DNA of 61,199 nucleotides from assembly GCA_035545535.1 (NCBI GenBank), contig DASZYF010000076.1, positions 1 to 61,199 on the forward strand, read 5' to 3'. The notes beneath the pieces are model-generated. The model was not told where the DNA came from, ran no database searches, and saw only the letters and a list, made by a program, of their open reading frames with translations. Positions 9,235 to 17,146 of this stretch are shown here, one piece after another. Position numbers and translations under genes: made by a program. Numbering within the stretch: the first letter of the stretch is position 1; each line of letters opens with the position of its first letter. The stretch comes from DASZYF01 sp035545535. GTDB lineage: Bacteria > Actinomycetota > Actinomycetes > Mycobacteriales > CAJCIY01.

Positions 9235-11325
9235 TCAGGCGAGTCGGACCTTGCGCACCGGCGAGGCGAGCGGGCTGCCGCCCGGGTCGCTGTAGGTGAC
9301 GGTGAGCCGGCTGTCGAGGTGCTTGCCCTTCTTGAGGGCGTTGACCTTCGCCGGTGCCTTGGCCAGCGTCATCGCGACGGTCGCCTGCTTGCCCGGCTTG
9401 ATCGTCACGGTCTTCGACCCGAGGGGCTTGCCGTTCAGGCCGTCCTTGACGGTCACCTTGCAGCCCGTGGCGGGAGCGAACGACGCGCAGCTCACCGGCA
9501 CGGAGACGACGACCTTCGTCACCTTGCCCGCGTGGGGCCCGGTCTTCGCGCGGGTCTTCTTCACGACCGCCCGGCCGGCGGTGACCGGATTGACGAACGC
9601 CGTCGATGCGGAGGCCGTGGCCGCGAGGCCGTTGGCGTCGGTGCCGAGCGCCGTGATGGTGTTCGCACCCTCGACGAGCGGGACGTTGGCGGTGAACCTG
9701 CCGTCGGGTGCCACCGGGACGACGACGGAGCCGGCGGTCGTCCCGACGGTTGCCGTCTCGGGCAGGCCGTTGCCGCCGGGCTTGAAGGTGCCGGTGACGG
9801 TGACGGTCTTGCTGCCGACGGTCGCCGGAACCGCATCGAGGGTGGCCGTCGGCGCCTGCGCCGCCTGGTCGGTTGCTGCGGCCGACTGCGCCGACGACAG
9901 CGACGACGTCGTGGTGAAGGTGTGCGACAGCGTGACCGGGTGACCGGACGCGACGGTCTTCGTGTAGTCGAGCTGCAGCACCTCGCCGGCGTCGAGCACG
10001 TGTGCGGCGTTCGGCCTCGTCGAGTACGTGAGCGCGCCCGCCGGATCGTCGAGCGAGCCGTTCGGCGTCCCTCCGACATCGGCGACACCGATGATCGAGC
10101 CGACGCTCGGCCAGGTCGTGGTGTCGATGTCTCCCGGCAGGTGGACGCTCGGAGACGGCTCGCCGGGCAGCTGCCAGCCGACCGTGCTGGGCGCCGAGTT
10201 GACGTACTCGAGCGCGACCTGGTGCGTGCCCGAAGCGGAGACGAGCTGGTCGCCGTCCCTGGTCAGGACTCCCTGCTGCGTCACGGTCCAGGTCGTCACC
10301 ATGCGCACACCGGTCGCGCCGAGCGACGCGCAGTCCATCGACGAGGTCGCCTCGTCCTCGGGGTGGCCCGCGGCGTCGAGGCAGTACGACAGCGGCTCGG
10401 TGAACGTCATCGCGTAGTCGCCGGTGGCCGGGTCGCGCACCATCGACACGCTGGGCTGCTCGGGCAGCGAGACATCACGGCCGCCGCTGCCACTGGCGAG
10501 GAGCGCCGCGATGATGCTGCCGAACGCATCGTGGCCATCGACCCGGATGCCGCTGTGCTCGGCGTCGCCGGACAGCCCGTTGTCGGTGAGCAGCGCGTCG
10601 CCGGTCGACCACAGCGATCCGGCGGGCGCGCCCGACGAGTCGAGCAAAGCCTGCGCGAGCAGCCCGCCACCGCCGCTCCCGAGGCCCAGCGCGCCGCTGC
10701 TGTGCGGGCCCTCGATGACGACCGATGCGCCGGGCGCCGGCAGCAGGCTGAGCCCGATCCACGGGGCTCCACCGTTTGCGCTGTTGAGCGGGAACCGCTC
10801 GACGATGCTCGTCCCGAGGTCGGTGACGGTCGGGGAGAACGGGAAGTGGTCGGTGTCCGCGATGGTCGGCGTGCTGGTCGGCACCGCGCGGTAGTGGCAC
10901 TCGTGCGGGATGCTCCCGCCGGTGCCGTTCGCGGCGAGGGCGAGCAGAGCCGGGTCGGCGTACGCGTCGTGCGCCCCCGGGCCGTCCTGCGGGAGGAACG
11001 AACCTCCGAGGCCACCGCTCGCGACGTCGGCCGGGTCCGTCGACGTCACGCAGACGACGGTGGTCTGGTCGTCGGCGGCGCCACCGGTGACGCTGTAGTG
11101 CGCCGCGATCCGCTGGCGGTCGGTGGTCTGGATGAACGGGAGTCCGCCACCACCCGGACCGGCGTCGATGGTCAGCGTCGCCATGAAGTAGCGGCCGTTC
11201 GGGTTGCTGATGTCGGGTGCCGTGGTCGACGTCGCATCGGCCCAGCCGGGCGAAGCGGCGGCGACGACGGTGCCGACGGCGAGCGCTGCGGTCAGCGCAG
11301 CGGTGATCGGACGACGAGCGCGCAC
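9235..11325 (-). CDS. Secreted protein, four-member paralogous family (C)
   Basis: A 696-residue exported protein with a signal peptide at about 1-30 (ITAALTAALAVGTVVAAASP, cleavage near WADA). It has the family Ig-like unit PGGNGLPETATV, the FVNPV strand, the C-x8-C module (SCASFAPATGCKV), LKKGKHL, YSDPGGS and the ending VRKVRLA. Its middle region differs from B and D and carries glycine-rich stretches. The GTG start has GGAGG 7 nt upstream. The genes on either side are paralogue B and ilvE, and strong hairpins on both sides suggest a single-gene transcript. Function unknown. Confidence 0.85.
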   Translation of the reverse strand: MRARRPITAALTAALAVGTVVAAASPGWADATSTTAPDISNPNGRYFMATLTIDAGPGGGGLPFIQTTDRQRIAAHYSVTGGAADDQTTVVCVTSTDPADVASGGLGGSFLPQDGPGAHDAYADPALLALAANGTGGSIPHECHYRAVPTSTPTIADTDHFPFSPTVTDLGTSIVERFPLNSANGGAPWIGLSLLPAPGASVVIEGPHSSGALGLGSGGGGLLAQALLDSSGAPAGSLWSTGDALLTDNGLSGDAEHSGIRVDGHDAFGSIIAALLASGSGGRDVSLPEQPSVSMVRDPATGDYAMTFTEPLSYCLDAAGHPEDEATSSMDCASLGATGVRMVTTWTVTQQGVLTRDGDQLVSASGTHQVALEYVNSAPSTVGWQLPGEPSPSVHLPGDIDTTTWPSVGSIIGVADVGGTPNGSLDDPAGALTYSTRPNAAHVLDAGEVLQLDYTKTVASGHPVTLSHTFTTTSSLSSAQSAAATDQAAQAPTATLDAVPATVGSKTVTVTGTFKPGGNGLPETATVGTTAGSVVVPVAPDGRFTANVPLVEGANTITALGTDANGLAATASASTAFVNPVTAGRAVVKKTRAKTGPHAGKVTKVVVSVPVSCASFAPATGCKVTVKDGLNGKPLGSKTVTIKPGKQATVAMTLAKAPAKVNALKKGKHLDSRLTVTYSDPGGSPLASPVRKVRLA

Positions 11326-11461
11326 GAAGGAGCCTCCAAGGCTTGCGGGGATCGCCCGAACCTATCCAGGGCATCCCACGCGTTGTTGCGTCGTTCGCGT
11401 GCGTGTCGTGATCGAACTCGACGTCACGACCGTCGGGTCACCGTGGGTGACCGGTGCGGGT

Positions 11462-12385
11462 CTACGTGACGAGCTCGCACCAGTCCTTGTGCGCGTCGAT
11501 CCCGCCGCGGACGGCCTCGCCGTACAGCGAGACGAGCTTGCGCGCGACATCGCCCGGTTTGCCGGACCCGACGGCGCGGTCGTCGACCGAGCAGATCGGC
11601 ACGACCTCCGCCGCGGTTCCGGTGAAGAACGCCTCGTCGGCGAGGTAGAGGTCGGCCCGGGTGAGCGAGGCCTCGACGACCTCGATGCCCGCGTCGCGCG
11701 CCAGCGTCATGATCGTGTCGCGCGTGATGCCCTTGAGGACGCCGTCGACGACGGGCGGCGTGATCAGCACGCCGTCCTTGACGACGAAGAGGTTCTCACC
11801 CGATCCCTCGGCGACCTTGCCGTCGGGCGTGCAGAGGATCGCCTCGTCGTAGCCGGCCTTGAGCGCGGCGACCTTGGCGAGCGAGGAGTTCACGTACTGA
11901 CCGGTGCCCTTGCCCGCCGGCGGGATCGTGTTGTGCTCGATGCGGCGCCACGACGAGATCGCGACGCGGCAACCCGTGTTCATCGCGTCGTCGCCGAGGT
12001 ACGCGCCCCAGGGCCAGCAGGCGATCGCGACCTCGCAGTGGCTCGGCAGCGGGTTGAGCCCCATCTCGCCGTAGCCGAGGTAGATGATCGGCCGCAGGTA
12101 GCAGGAGTCGACCGCGTTGACGCGCACGACCTCCTTGCACGCGTCGACGATCTGCTGCTCGTCGAACTCCGGCTCGAGCATGTAGATGCGGGCCGAGTCG
12201 AGCAGCCGGCGGATGTGGTCGGTGAGGCGGAAGACGGCCACGCCCTGCGGCGTCGAGTAGGCGCGGATGCCCTCGAACACGCCCCAGCCGTAGTGCAGCG
12301 TCGGGTTGAGCACGTGGATGGTCGCGTCGTCCCAGTCGACGAGCGTGCCGTTCATCCAGATCTTCGCCGTGGGCGTGATGGGCAT
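11462..12385 (-). CDS. ilvE: Branched-chain amino acid aminotransferase, first of two
   Basis: PLP enzyme of the class IV aminotransferase fold that interconverts Val, Leu and Ile with their 2-oxo acids. The 307-residue protein has HYGWGVFEGIRAY near 31-43, the PLP lysine K159 (GKGTGQY) and the signature EGSGENLFVVKDG. It resembles the E. coli IlvE type and differs clearly from the longer enzyme at 14586-15689, so two non-identical transaminases lie in one region. ATG 12385 is preferred over the in-frame TTG 12394 because TAGATT lies 7 nt upstream. It lies between paralogues C and D. Confidence 0.93.
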   Translation of the reverse strand: MPITPTAKIWMNGTLVDWDDATIHVLNPTLHYGWGVFEGIRAYSTPQGVAVFRLTDHIRRLLDSARIYMLEPEFDEQQIVDACKEVVRVNAVDSCYLRPIIYLGYGEMGLNPLPSHCEVAIACWPWGAYLGDDAMNTGCRVAISSWRRIEHNTIPPAGKGTGQYVNSSLAKVAALKAGYDEAILCTPDGKVAEGSGENLFVVKDGVLITPPVVDGVLKGITRDTIMTLARDAGIEVVEASLTRADLYLADEAFFTGTAAEVVPICSVDDRAVGSGKPGDVARKLVSLYGEAVRGGIDAHKDWCELVT

Positions 12386-12392
12386 GACGCCC

Positions 12393-12398
12393 AATCTA
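12393..12398 (-). promoter_or_regulatory. -10 box TAGATT, leaderless ilvE
   Basis: TAGATT is followed by 7 nt and ATG 12385. It lies just downstream of the terminator hairpin at 12411-12442, so ilvE has its own promoter. Confidence 0.5.
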
Positions 12399-12410
12399 GA
12401 GCGGGACGCA

Positions 12411-12442
12411 GAAGGGGCCGCTCCTCGCGGAGCGGCCCCTTC
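12411..12442. terminator. 14-bp hairpin after paralogue D
   Basis: Perfect arms GAAGGGGCCGCTCC and GGAGCGGCCCCTTC surround a 4-nt loop, and TTCTG follows on the minus strand. It lies between the stop of paralogue D and the ilvE promoter and probably ends D transcription. Confidence 0.7.
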
Positions 12443-12460
12443 CGGGTCGAGACGTGCAGG

Positions 12461-14476
12461 TCAGGCCAGTCGGACGGACCGGACCTTGAGCGCCAGGGTG
12501 CCCCCTGCCGGATCGGTGTAGATGTTCTGCAGGTTGCCGGCGAGGTGCTTGCCCTTCTTGAGCTTGTTCACCGCCTTGATGCCGGCGGCGTTCACGGTCA
12601 GCTTCACCGTGGTGTGCGCGCCGGGCGCGACGTGCACGGTCTTCGCGCCGGCCAGGGGTTTGCCCTTGGCGCCGAGCTTGAGGGTGATGGTGCAACCCGT
12701 CGCCGGGGCGAACGCCGCACAGGCGACCGGCACGCTGACGACCTCCTTGGCGACCTGGCCCTTGTGGGGGCCCTTCTTGTACTTCGTCTTGGCGACCTTC
12801 ACCAGGCCCTCCGAGACGGGGTTGGCGTAGGTCGTCGTGACGCTGCCCGCGGCGACCTGTCCGGCGTCATCGGTCGTCAGGACGGCCACGGTCTGCAGGC
12901 CCGGCGAGGCCGGGAGGACGACGTGCACGCTGAAGGTGCCGTCGGGAGCCACGGGCGCGGTGACACCGTTCGCCACGACGCTCGACGGAACACCGTTGCC
13001 ACCGGCGGTGACCTGACCGGTCACCGTCACCTGGTGGGTGCCGATGGTCGCGGGGAGCGCGTTCAGCGTGACCTTGGGCGTGCTCGCCGCCTCAGCGGCG
13101 GCCACGTCAGGACCGAGAGCCGCGTTGGACGCTTCGGTCGAGTAGGTGCGGGTCAGCGTGGCCGACCCACCAGCCGCGAGCGAACGTGCGTACACGGAGT
13201 CGACCTCACGGCCGCCGTAGGCGAACGCGCTGGTCGGCTTGGCCGAGTACGTGATGGCGCCGACGGGCTTGTCCGCGCTGCCGTCGGGCGTGGCTGAGTC
13301 GTACCGGACGTAGGTCGTACCTGCCTTGGGCCAGCCGGAGATGTCGAGGGCACCGGCGGTTGGCTGGACGTAGGACGTGGTCCCAGGGAACTTCCAGTCG
13401 GAGGTGTTGGCCTCGAGGTAGTCGTCGTAGACCCAGCTCAGCGAGTGCGCGCTCCCCGTGGAGGAGTAGGTGTCGCGGACGGTGGCCGTGTTGCCCCCGT
13501 TGGTCAGCGTGGTGATGCGCGTCTGTCGCACGCCCGCCGGCCGGTAGCTCGCGCACGTGCTCGGGCTGGGGTCGTCGACTACCGCTCCCAAGGCGTCGAG
13601 GCAGTTGACGAGGTCGTTCACCTCGACGATCGCCAGATCCCCGGTGGTCGGGTCCTGCGAGAACGCGACTGCGCTGTGCGGCACGCCGGCCACGCTGTCG
13701 TCCAGCTCCTCGTGGATGTAGTACGAGTCGAATGCCGGATGCGTGTCGACCACATAGCCGGCGCGAGCCGGCACCGCACCCGCGGCGCTGTACGTCCCGT
13801 ACACCGCGGCCGCGCATTCGAACACGCTGTCGCCCTCGGAGCTCAGATCGGTCGCGCTGTCGTGCAGGTAGGTGCCGTAGTAGCCGCACCACCCGGTGTT
13901 GTAGGAGTAGGCGTACGACTTGGAGAGGTCACCGTCCCACTCGTACTGATAGGTGCCGCCGGCGCCCGGGGTGTCGTAGTCGAAGTCTCGGTGCTCGGCG
14001 TAGCCCACGTGGTAGATCGTGGCGAACGCCGGGTACGCGGCGAAGTCGGTGTTGCTCGTGTCGTAGCTGCTGGGCACGGCCCGGAAGCGGCACTGGTCGT
14101 CGCCCGAGAGGTCGCTGGGGTCGATGTAGGCGGTCCAGGCGCCCGACGCGTCCGGGGTCACCGTCGCCAGCGGGTAGTAGCCAGTCGGGGCGGTGTCGCT
14201 CTCGTAGCAACGAACCGACAGCGTCGTGTCGGAGCCGCTCGCGCCCGACGAGCTGGTGCCGCTGATCTTCATGGTGGCGCGGGGCTCGTAGGCCTCCTGC
14301 TCCCAGTCGTAGACCACCGTGCTGTAGAGCGGGTACGCCGACCCGTCGATCTTGGTGACGGAGCTGATCGAAGCTCCGGTGATGCCGTCGGCTGCCGCAG
14401 GTGCGGCTGCCGCCAGGCCGGTGGCGCCCAACGTCGCCATGACGGCCGCCAGGGCCGTCCATCTCGCTCGTGCCAC
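12461..14476 (-). CDS. Secreted protein, four-member paralogous family (D)
   Basis: A 671-residue exported protein and the closest relative of B. Both begin the mature chain with ADG-[IV]-TGA and share SGTSSSGASG, QDPTTGD, GGNT, TYSAKP, RSLAAGGSATLTRTYS, AGGNGVPSSV, YANPV, the C-x8-C module (ACAAFAPATGCT), LGAKGKPL, LKKGKHLAGNL and YTDPAGG. The signal peptide is about 1-30. GTG 14476 is chosen for the AGGAGG 5 nt upstream; the longer open frame lacks coding signs. Tyr and Asp are frequent in the N-terminal half. Function unknown. Confidence 0.87.
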   Translation of the reverse strand: MARARWTALAAVMATLGATGLAAAAPAAADGITGASISSVTKIDGSAYPLYSTVVYDWEQEAYEPRATMKISGTSSSGASGSDTTLSVRCYESDTAPTGYYPLATVTPDASGAWTAYIDPSDLSGDDQCRFRAVPSSYDTSNTDFAAYPAFATIYHVGYAEHRDFDYDTPGAGGTYQYEWDGDLSKSYAYSYNTGWCGYYGTYLHDSATDLSSEGDSVFECAAAVYGTYSAAGAVPARAGYVVDTHPAFDSYYIHEELDDSVAGVPHSAVAFSQDPTTGDLAIVEVNDLVNCLDALGAVVDDPSPSTCASYRPAGVRQTRITTLTNGGNTATVRDTYSSTGSAHSLSWVYDDYLEANTSDWKFPGTTSYVQPTAGALDISGWPKAGTTYVRYDSATPDGSADKPVGAITYSAKPTSAFAYGGREVDSVYARSLAAGGSATLTRTYSTEASNAALGPDVAAAEAASTPKVTLNALPATIGTHQVTVTGQVTAGGNGVPSSVVANGVTAPVAPDGTFSVHVVLPASPGLQTVAVLTTDDAGQVAAGSVTTTYANPVSEGLVKVAKTKYKKGPHKGQVAKEVVSVPVACAAFAPATGCTITLKLGAKGKPLAGAKTVHVAPGAHTTVKLTVNAAGIKAVNKLKKGKHLAGNLQNIYTDPAGGTLALKVRSVRLA

Positions 14477-14585
14477 TGATCCTCCTGTTGCGTGCACGTT
14501 GACAGGGTGCTCGCGCAACGTACATCGCCCCGCGATAGGTGTCGCCGCGGGGACGCATGAGGATGATCGAGGGGCGTGCGAGGGC

Positions 14586-15689
14586 TCAGGCAGGTGCCAG
14601 CACGTACCGCCAGCCGTGGGGGTCCGGTGCGGCACCCGTCTGGATGTCGAGCAGCGCCTGGCGCAGCCTCAGCGTGACCGCGCCGGGCTGGCCGTCACCG
14701 ACCGCGAACTCACCACCCGCGTGCTTCACTCGCCCGACGGGCGTGACGACCGCAGCGGTGCCGCACGCGAAGACCTCGGCGATGCGGCCGCTGGCGCAGC
14801 CCTCTTCCCACTCGGTCGTGTCGATGCGCCGCTCCTCGACCTTCAGCCCGAGGTCGGGTGCGATGGCGAGCAGCGAGTCACGCGTCACGCCCGGGAGCAA
14901 CGTGCCGGTGAGCTCCGGCGTGACGAGCGTGGTCTCGTCCCCGTCCCTGAGGACGAAGCAGAGGTTCATCCCGCCCATCTCCTCGACCCAGCGGTGCTCG
15001 ACGGCGTCGAGCCACACGACCTGGTCGCAGCCCTTCTCGGCGGCCTGCGCCTGCGCGACGAGGCTCGCGGCGTAGTTGCCCGCACACTTCGCCGCACCGG
15101 TGCCGCCGGGCGCGGCGCGGGTGTACTCGGTGGAGAGCCACACGGTGACCGGCGCGAGCACGCTGCCGAAGATCGGCGCGACCGTCGACGCGATGAGCAC
15201 GTACTTGTACGTGAGCGACGGGCGCACGCCGAGGTACGGGTCGGTCGCGATCATGAACGGGCGCAGGTACAGGCTCCGGCCTTCACCGGTCGGGACCCAC
15301 GCACGGTCGGCCCGCACGAGCACCTCCAGCGAGCCGATGAACAGCTCGTCGGGGAGCTCGGGCATCGCGAGGCGGCGCGAGCTCGACCGCAGCCGCGCCG
15401 CGTTCGCATCGGGCCGGAAGGTGGCCACCGAGCCGTCGGGCTGCTCGTAGGCCTTGCAGCCCTCGAAGATCTCCTGGCCGTAGTGCAGGGCCATGGTGGA
15501 CGGGTCGAGCTGGAGCGGCCCGTACGGTCGCAGGGTCGCGTCGTGCCACCCACGGTCCGGGTCGTAGTCGACCGTGGCCATGTGGTCGCTGAAGACCCGG
15601 CCGAAGCCGGGGTCGGCCATGAGCTCGGCCCGCTCCCGCTCGGAGCGGGGCGAGGGGTGCTCGAGCACCTCGAACAGATCAGCGCTCAC
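14586..15689 (-). CDS. ilvE: Branched-chain amino acid aminotransferase, second of two
   Basis: PLP class IV transaminase of the longer IlvE type common in actinobacteria and eukaryotes. The 367-residue protein has HYGQEIFEGCKAY near 69-81, the PLP lysine K201 (AAKCAGNYAAS), EEMGGMNLCFV and a conserved VKHAGGEFAVGDGQPG tail. GTG 15689 overlaps the TGA of the small upstream gene (GTGA), which indicates translational coupling; the longer open frame is only the antisense-rich extension. It probably supplies the main Ile/Leu/Val transamination together with the enzyme at 11462-12385. Confidence 0.95.
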   Translation of the reverse strand: MSADLFEVLEHPSPRSERERAELMADPGFGRVFSDHMATVDYDPDRGWHDATLRPYGPLQLDPSTMALHYGQEIFEGCKAYEQPDGSVATFRPDANAARLRSSSRRLAMPELPDELFIGSLEVLVRADRAWVPTGEGRSLYLRPFMIATDPYLGVRPSLTYKYVLIASTVAPIFGSVLAPVTVWLSTEYTRAAPGGTGAAKCAGNYAASLVAQAQAAEKGCDQVVWLDAVEHRWVEEMGGMNLCFVLRDGDETTLVTPELTGTLLPGVTRDSLLAIAPDLGLKVEERRIDTTEWEEGCASGRIAEVFACGTAAVVTPVGRVKHAGGEFAVGDGQPGAVTLRLRQALLDIQTGAAPDPHGWRYVLAPA

Positions 15690-15985
15690 AACCTGGTGAC
15701 GACCTCTCCGGCGACGACGGCCTCCGCGTCCTCCGGGTCGTCGTCCTCGCCGTCGTCCGGGCTCGTGATCTCGCCCAGCGGGGACGCCCACCCGTTGTAG
15801 GCGAACAGCAGCTCCTGGTACTCCCCCGCAGCCTCGCGCAGGCGCGCGTCGGCGGCAAAGAGGTTGCTGGGCTCACCGTCGGCGCCCGTCGCCTTGACGG
15901 TGTCGTGGTAGTCCTGCAGCAGGGCGACGAACGCGTCGAGCGCGGCGTCGAGCAGAGCGGACTGGGCGTCAGCAGTCTCCGGCAT
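15686..15985 (-). CDS. Small hypothetical protein coupled to ilvE
   Basis: A 99-residue acidic protein with an alpha-helical N-terminal half (SALLDAALDAFVALLQDYHD) and an Asp/Glu-rich stretch near 75-90 (DDGEDDDPEDAE). No signal peptide or known motif is visible. It overlaps the second ilvE by 4 nt and lies 59 nt downstream of leuB across a hairpin. Function unknown. Confidence 0.75.
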   Translation of the reverse strand: MPETADAQSALLDAALDAFVALLQDYHDTVKATGADGEPSNLFAADARLREAAGEYQELLFAYNGWASPLGEITSPDDGEDDDPEDAEAVVAGEVVTRL

Positions 15986-16003
15986 GCGACCAGTGTCGTA
16001 CGG

Positions 16004-16034
16004 CCGGAGCGGTGGTGCCGTCCGGCCGCTCCGG
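16004..16034. terminator. Intercistronic hairpin between leuB and the small gene
   Basis: 9-bp arms (CCGGAGCGG / CCGCTCCGG) enclose a 13-nt loop, with no T-tract. It may partially terminate or stabilise the leuB transcript. Confidence 0.45.
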
Positions 16035-16044
16035 AGGGCCTTGA

Positions 16045-17073
16045 TCAGCCGGCGGCGAGCTCCGCCAGCTCGTCGCCCACCTGGTGGGTCGGCGCGGGCG
16101 CGGGGCTCTTCGCAAGGCGGGCCAGCACCGCCTGCTCGACCTTCGCGGCCTCGGCGGTGTGGCCGAGGTGCTCGAGCAGCAGCGCGACCGAGAGGACCGT
16201 CGCCGTGGGGTCGGCCTTCGCCTGGCCGGCGATGTCCGGGGCGCTGCCGTGCACCGGCTCGAACATGCTCGGGTGGGCGCGGGACGGGTCGATGTTGCCG
16301 CTGGCCGCCAGGCCGATGCCGCCGGTGATCGCGGCGGCGACGTCGGTGAGGATGTCGCCGAACAGGTTGTCGGTGACGACGACGTCGAAGCGCCCGGGGT
16401 CGGTGACGAAGAACATCGCCGCGGCGTCGACGTGGCTGTACGCGAGCTCGACGTCCGGGAAGTCCGCGTGCACCTCGCGCACGACGCGCTGCCACAGGCG
16501 ACCGGAGTGGTTGAGGACGTTGTCCTTGTGCACGAGCGTGAGGTGCTTGCGCGGCCGCGCCTGAGCGCGCTGGAACGCGTAGCGCGCGACCCGCTCGACC
16601 CCGTACGCGGTGTTGAGGCTCTCCTCGGTGGCGATCTCGTGGGGCGTCCCGGTGCGGATGCTGCCGCCCGCGCCGACGTACGGGCCCTCGGTGCCTTCGC
16701 GGACGACGATCATGTCGAACGGCGGGTCCCCGGCGAGCGGGCTCTTCACCCCGGGCATGGTCCGGGCCGGCCGCAGGTTCACGTGGTGGTCGAACGCGAA
16801 GCGCAGCTTCAGCAGCAGGCCCCGCTCGAGCACCCCGCTCGGGACCGTCGGGTCGCCGACGGCGCCGAGCAGGATCGCGTCGAAGCCCAGGAGCTCCTCG
16901 AGGACGGAGTCCGGCATCGTCTCCCCGGTCGCGTGCCAACGCCGCGCGCCCAGGTCGTAGTCGGTCGTGTCGACCGACGGGTGCACGGCCCGGAGGACCT
17001 TGAGGCCCTCGGCGACGACCTCGGGGCCGATGCCGTCACCGGCGATGACGGCGAGCTTCAGCGTGTCTGCCAC
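16045..17073 (-). CDS. leuB: 3-isopropylmalate dehydrogenase
   Basis: NAD-dependent oxidative decarboxylation of 3-isopropylmalate, the third step of leucine synthesis. The 342-residue protein has the GDGIGPEV N-terminus, substrate-binding arginines in LRFAFDHHVNLRPAR, EGPYVG, HKDNVL and the metal-site DNLFGDILTD. The cofactor loop reads EPVHGSAPDIAG. GTG 17073 is preferred because GAAGGA lies 7 nt upstream; the alternative ATG 17091 falls against a hairpin. leuA lies upstream across 73 nt. Confidence 0.96.
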   Translation of the reverse strand: MADTLKLAVIAGDGIGPEVVAEGLKVLRAVHPSVDTTDYDLGARRWHATGETMPDSVLEELLGFDAILLGAVGDPTVPSGVLERGLLLKLRFAFDHHVNLRPARTMPGVKSPLAGDPPFDMIVVREGTEGPYVGAGGSIRTGTPHEIATEESLNTAYGVERVARYAFQRAQARPRKHLTLVHKDNVLNHSGRLWQRVVREVHADFPDVELAYSHVDAAAMFFVTDPGRFDVVVTDNLFGDILTDVAAAITGGIGLAASGNIDPSRAHPSMFEPVHGSAPDIAGQAKADPTATVLSVALLLEHLGHTAEAAKVEQAVLARLAKSPAPAPTHQVGDELAELAAG

Positions 17074-17092
17074 GCCCCCATCCTTCCGCATC

Positions 17093-17129
17093 GCCCCGGC
17101 CGCCCTCCCGCGGGAGGACGGCCTGGGGC
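17093..17129. terminator. Intercistronic hairpin between leuA and leuB
   Basis: An imperfect stem of about 16 bp, nearly all G-C, with a 2-nt CG top, lies between the leuA stop and the leuB start. There is no T-run. It may reduce leuB expression relative to leuA. Confidence 0.45.
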
Positions 17130-17146
17130 GGGGCGGGCTGAGGCCG

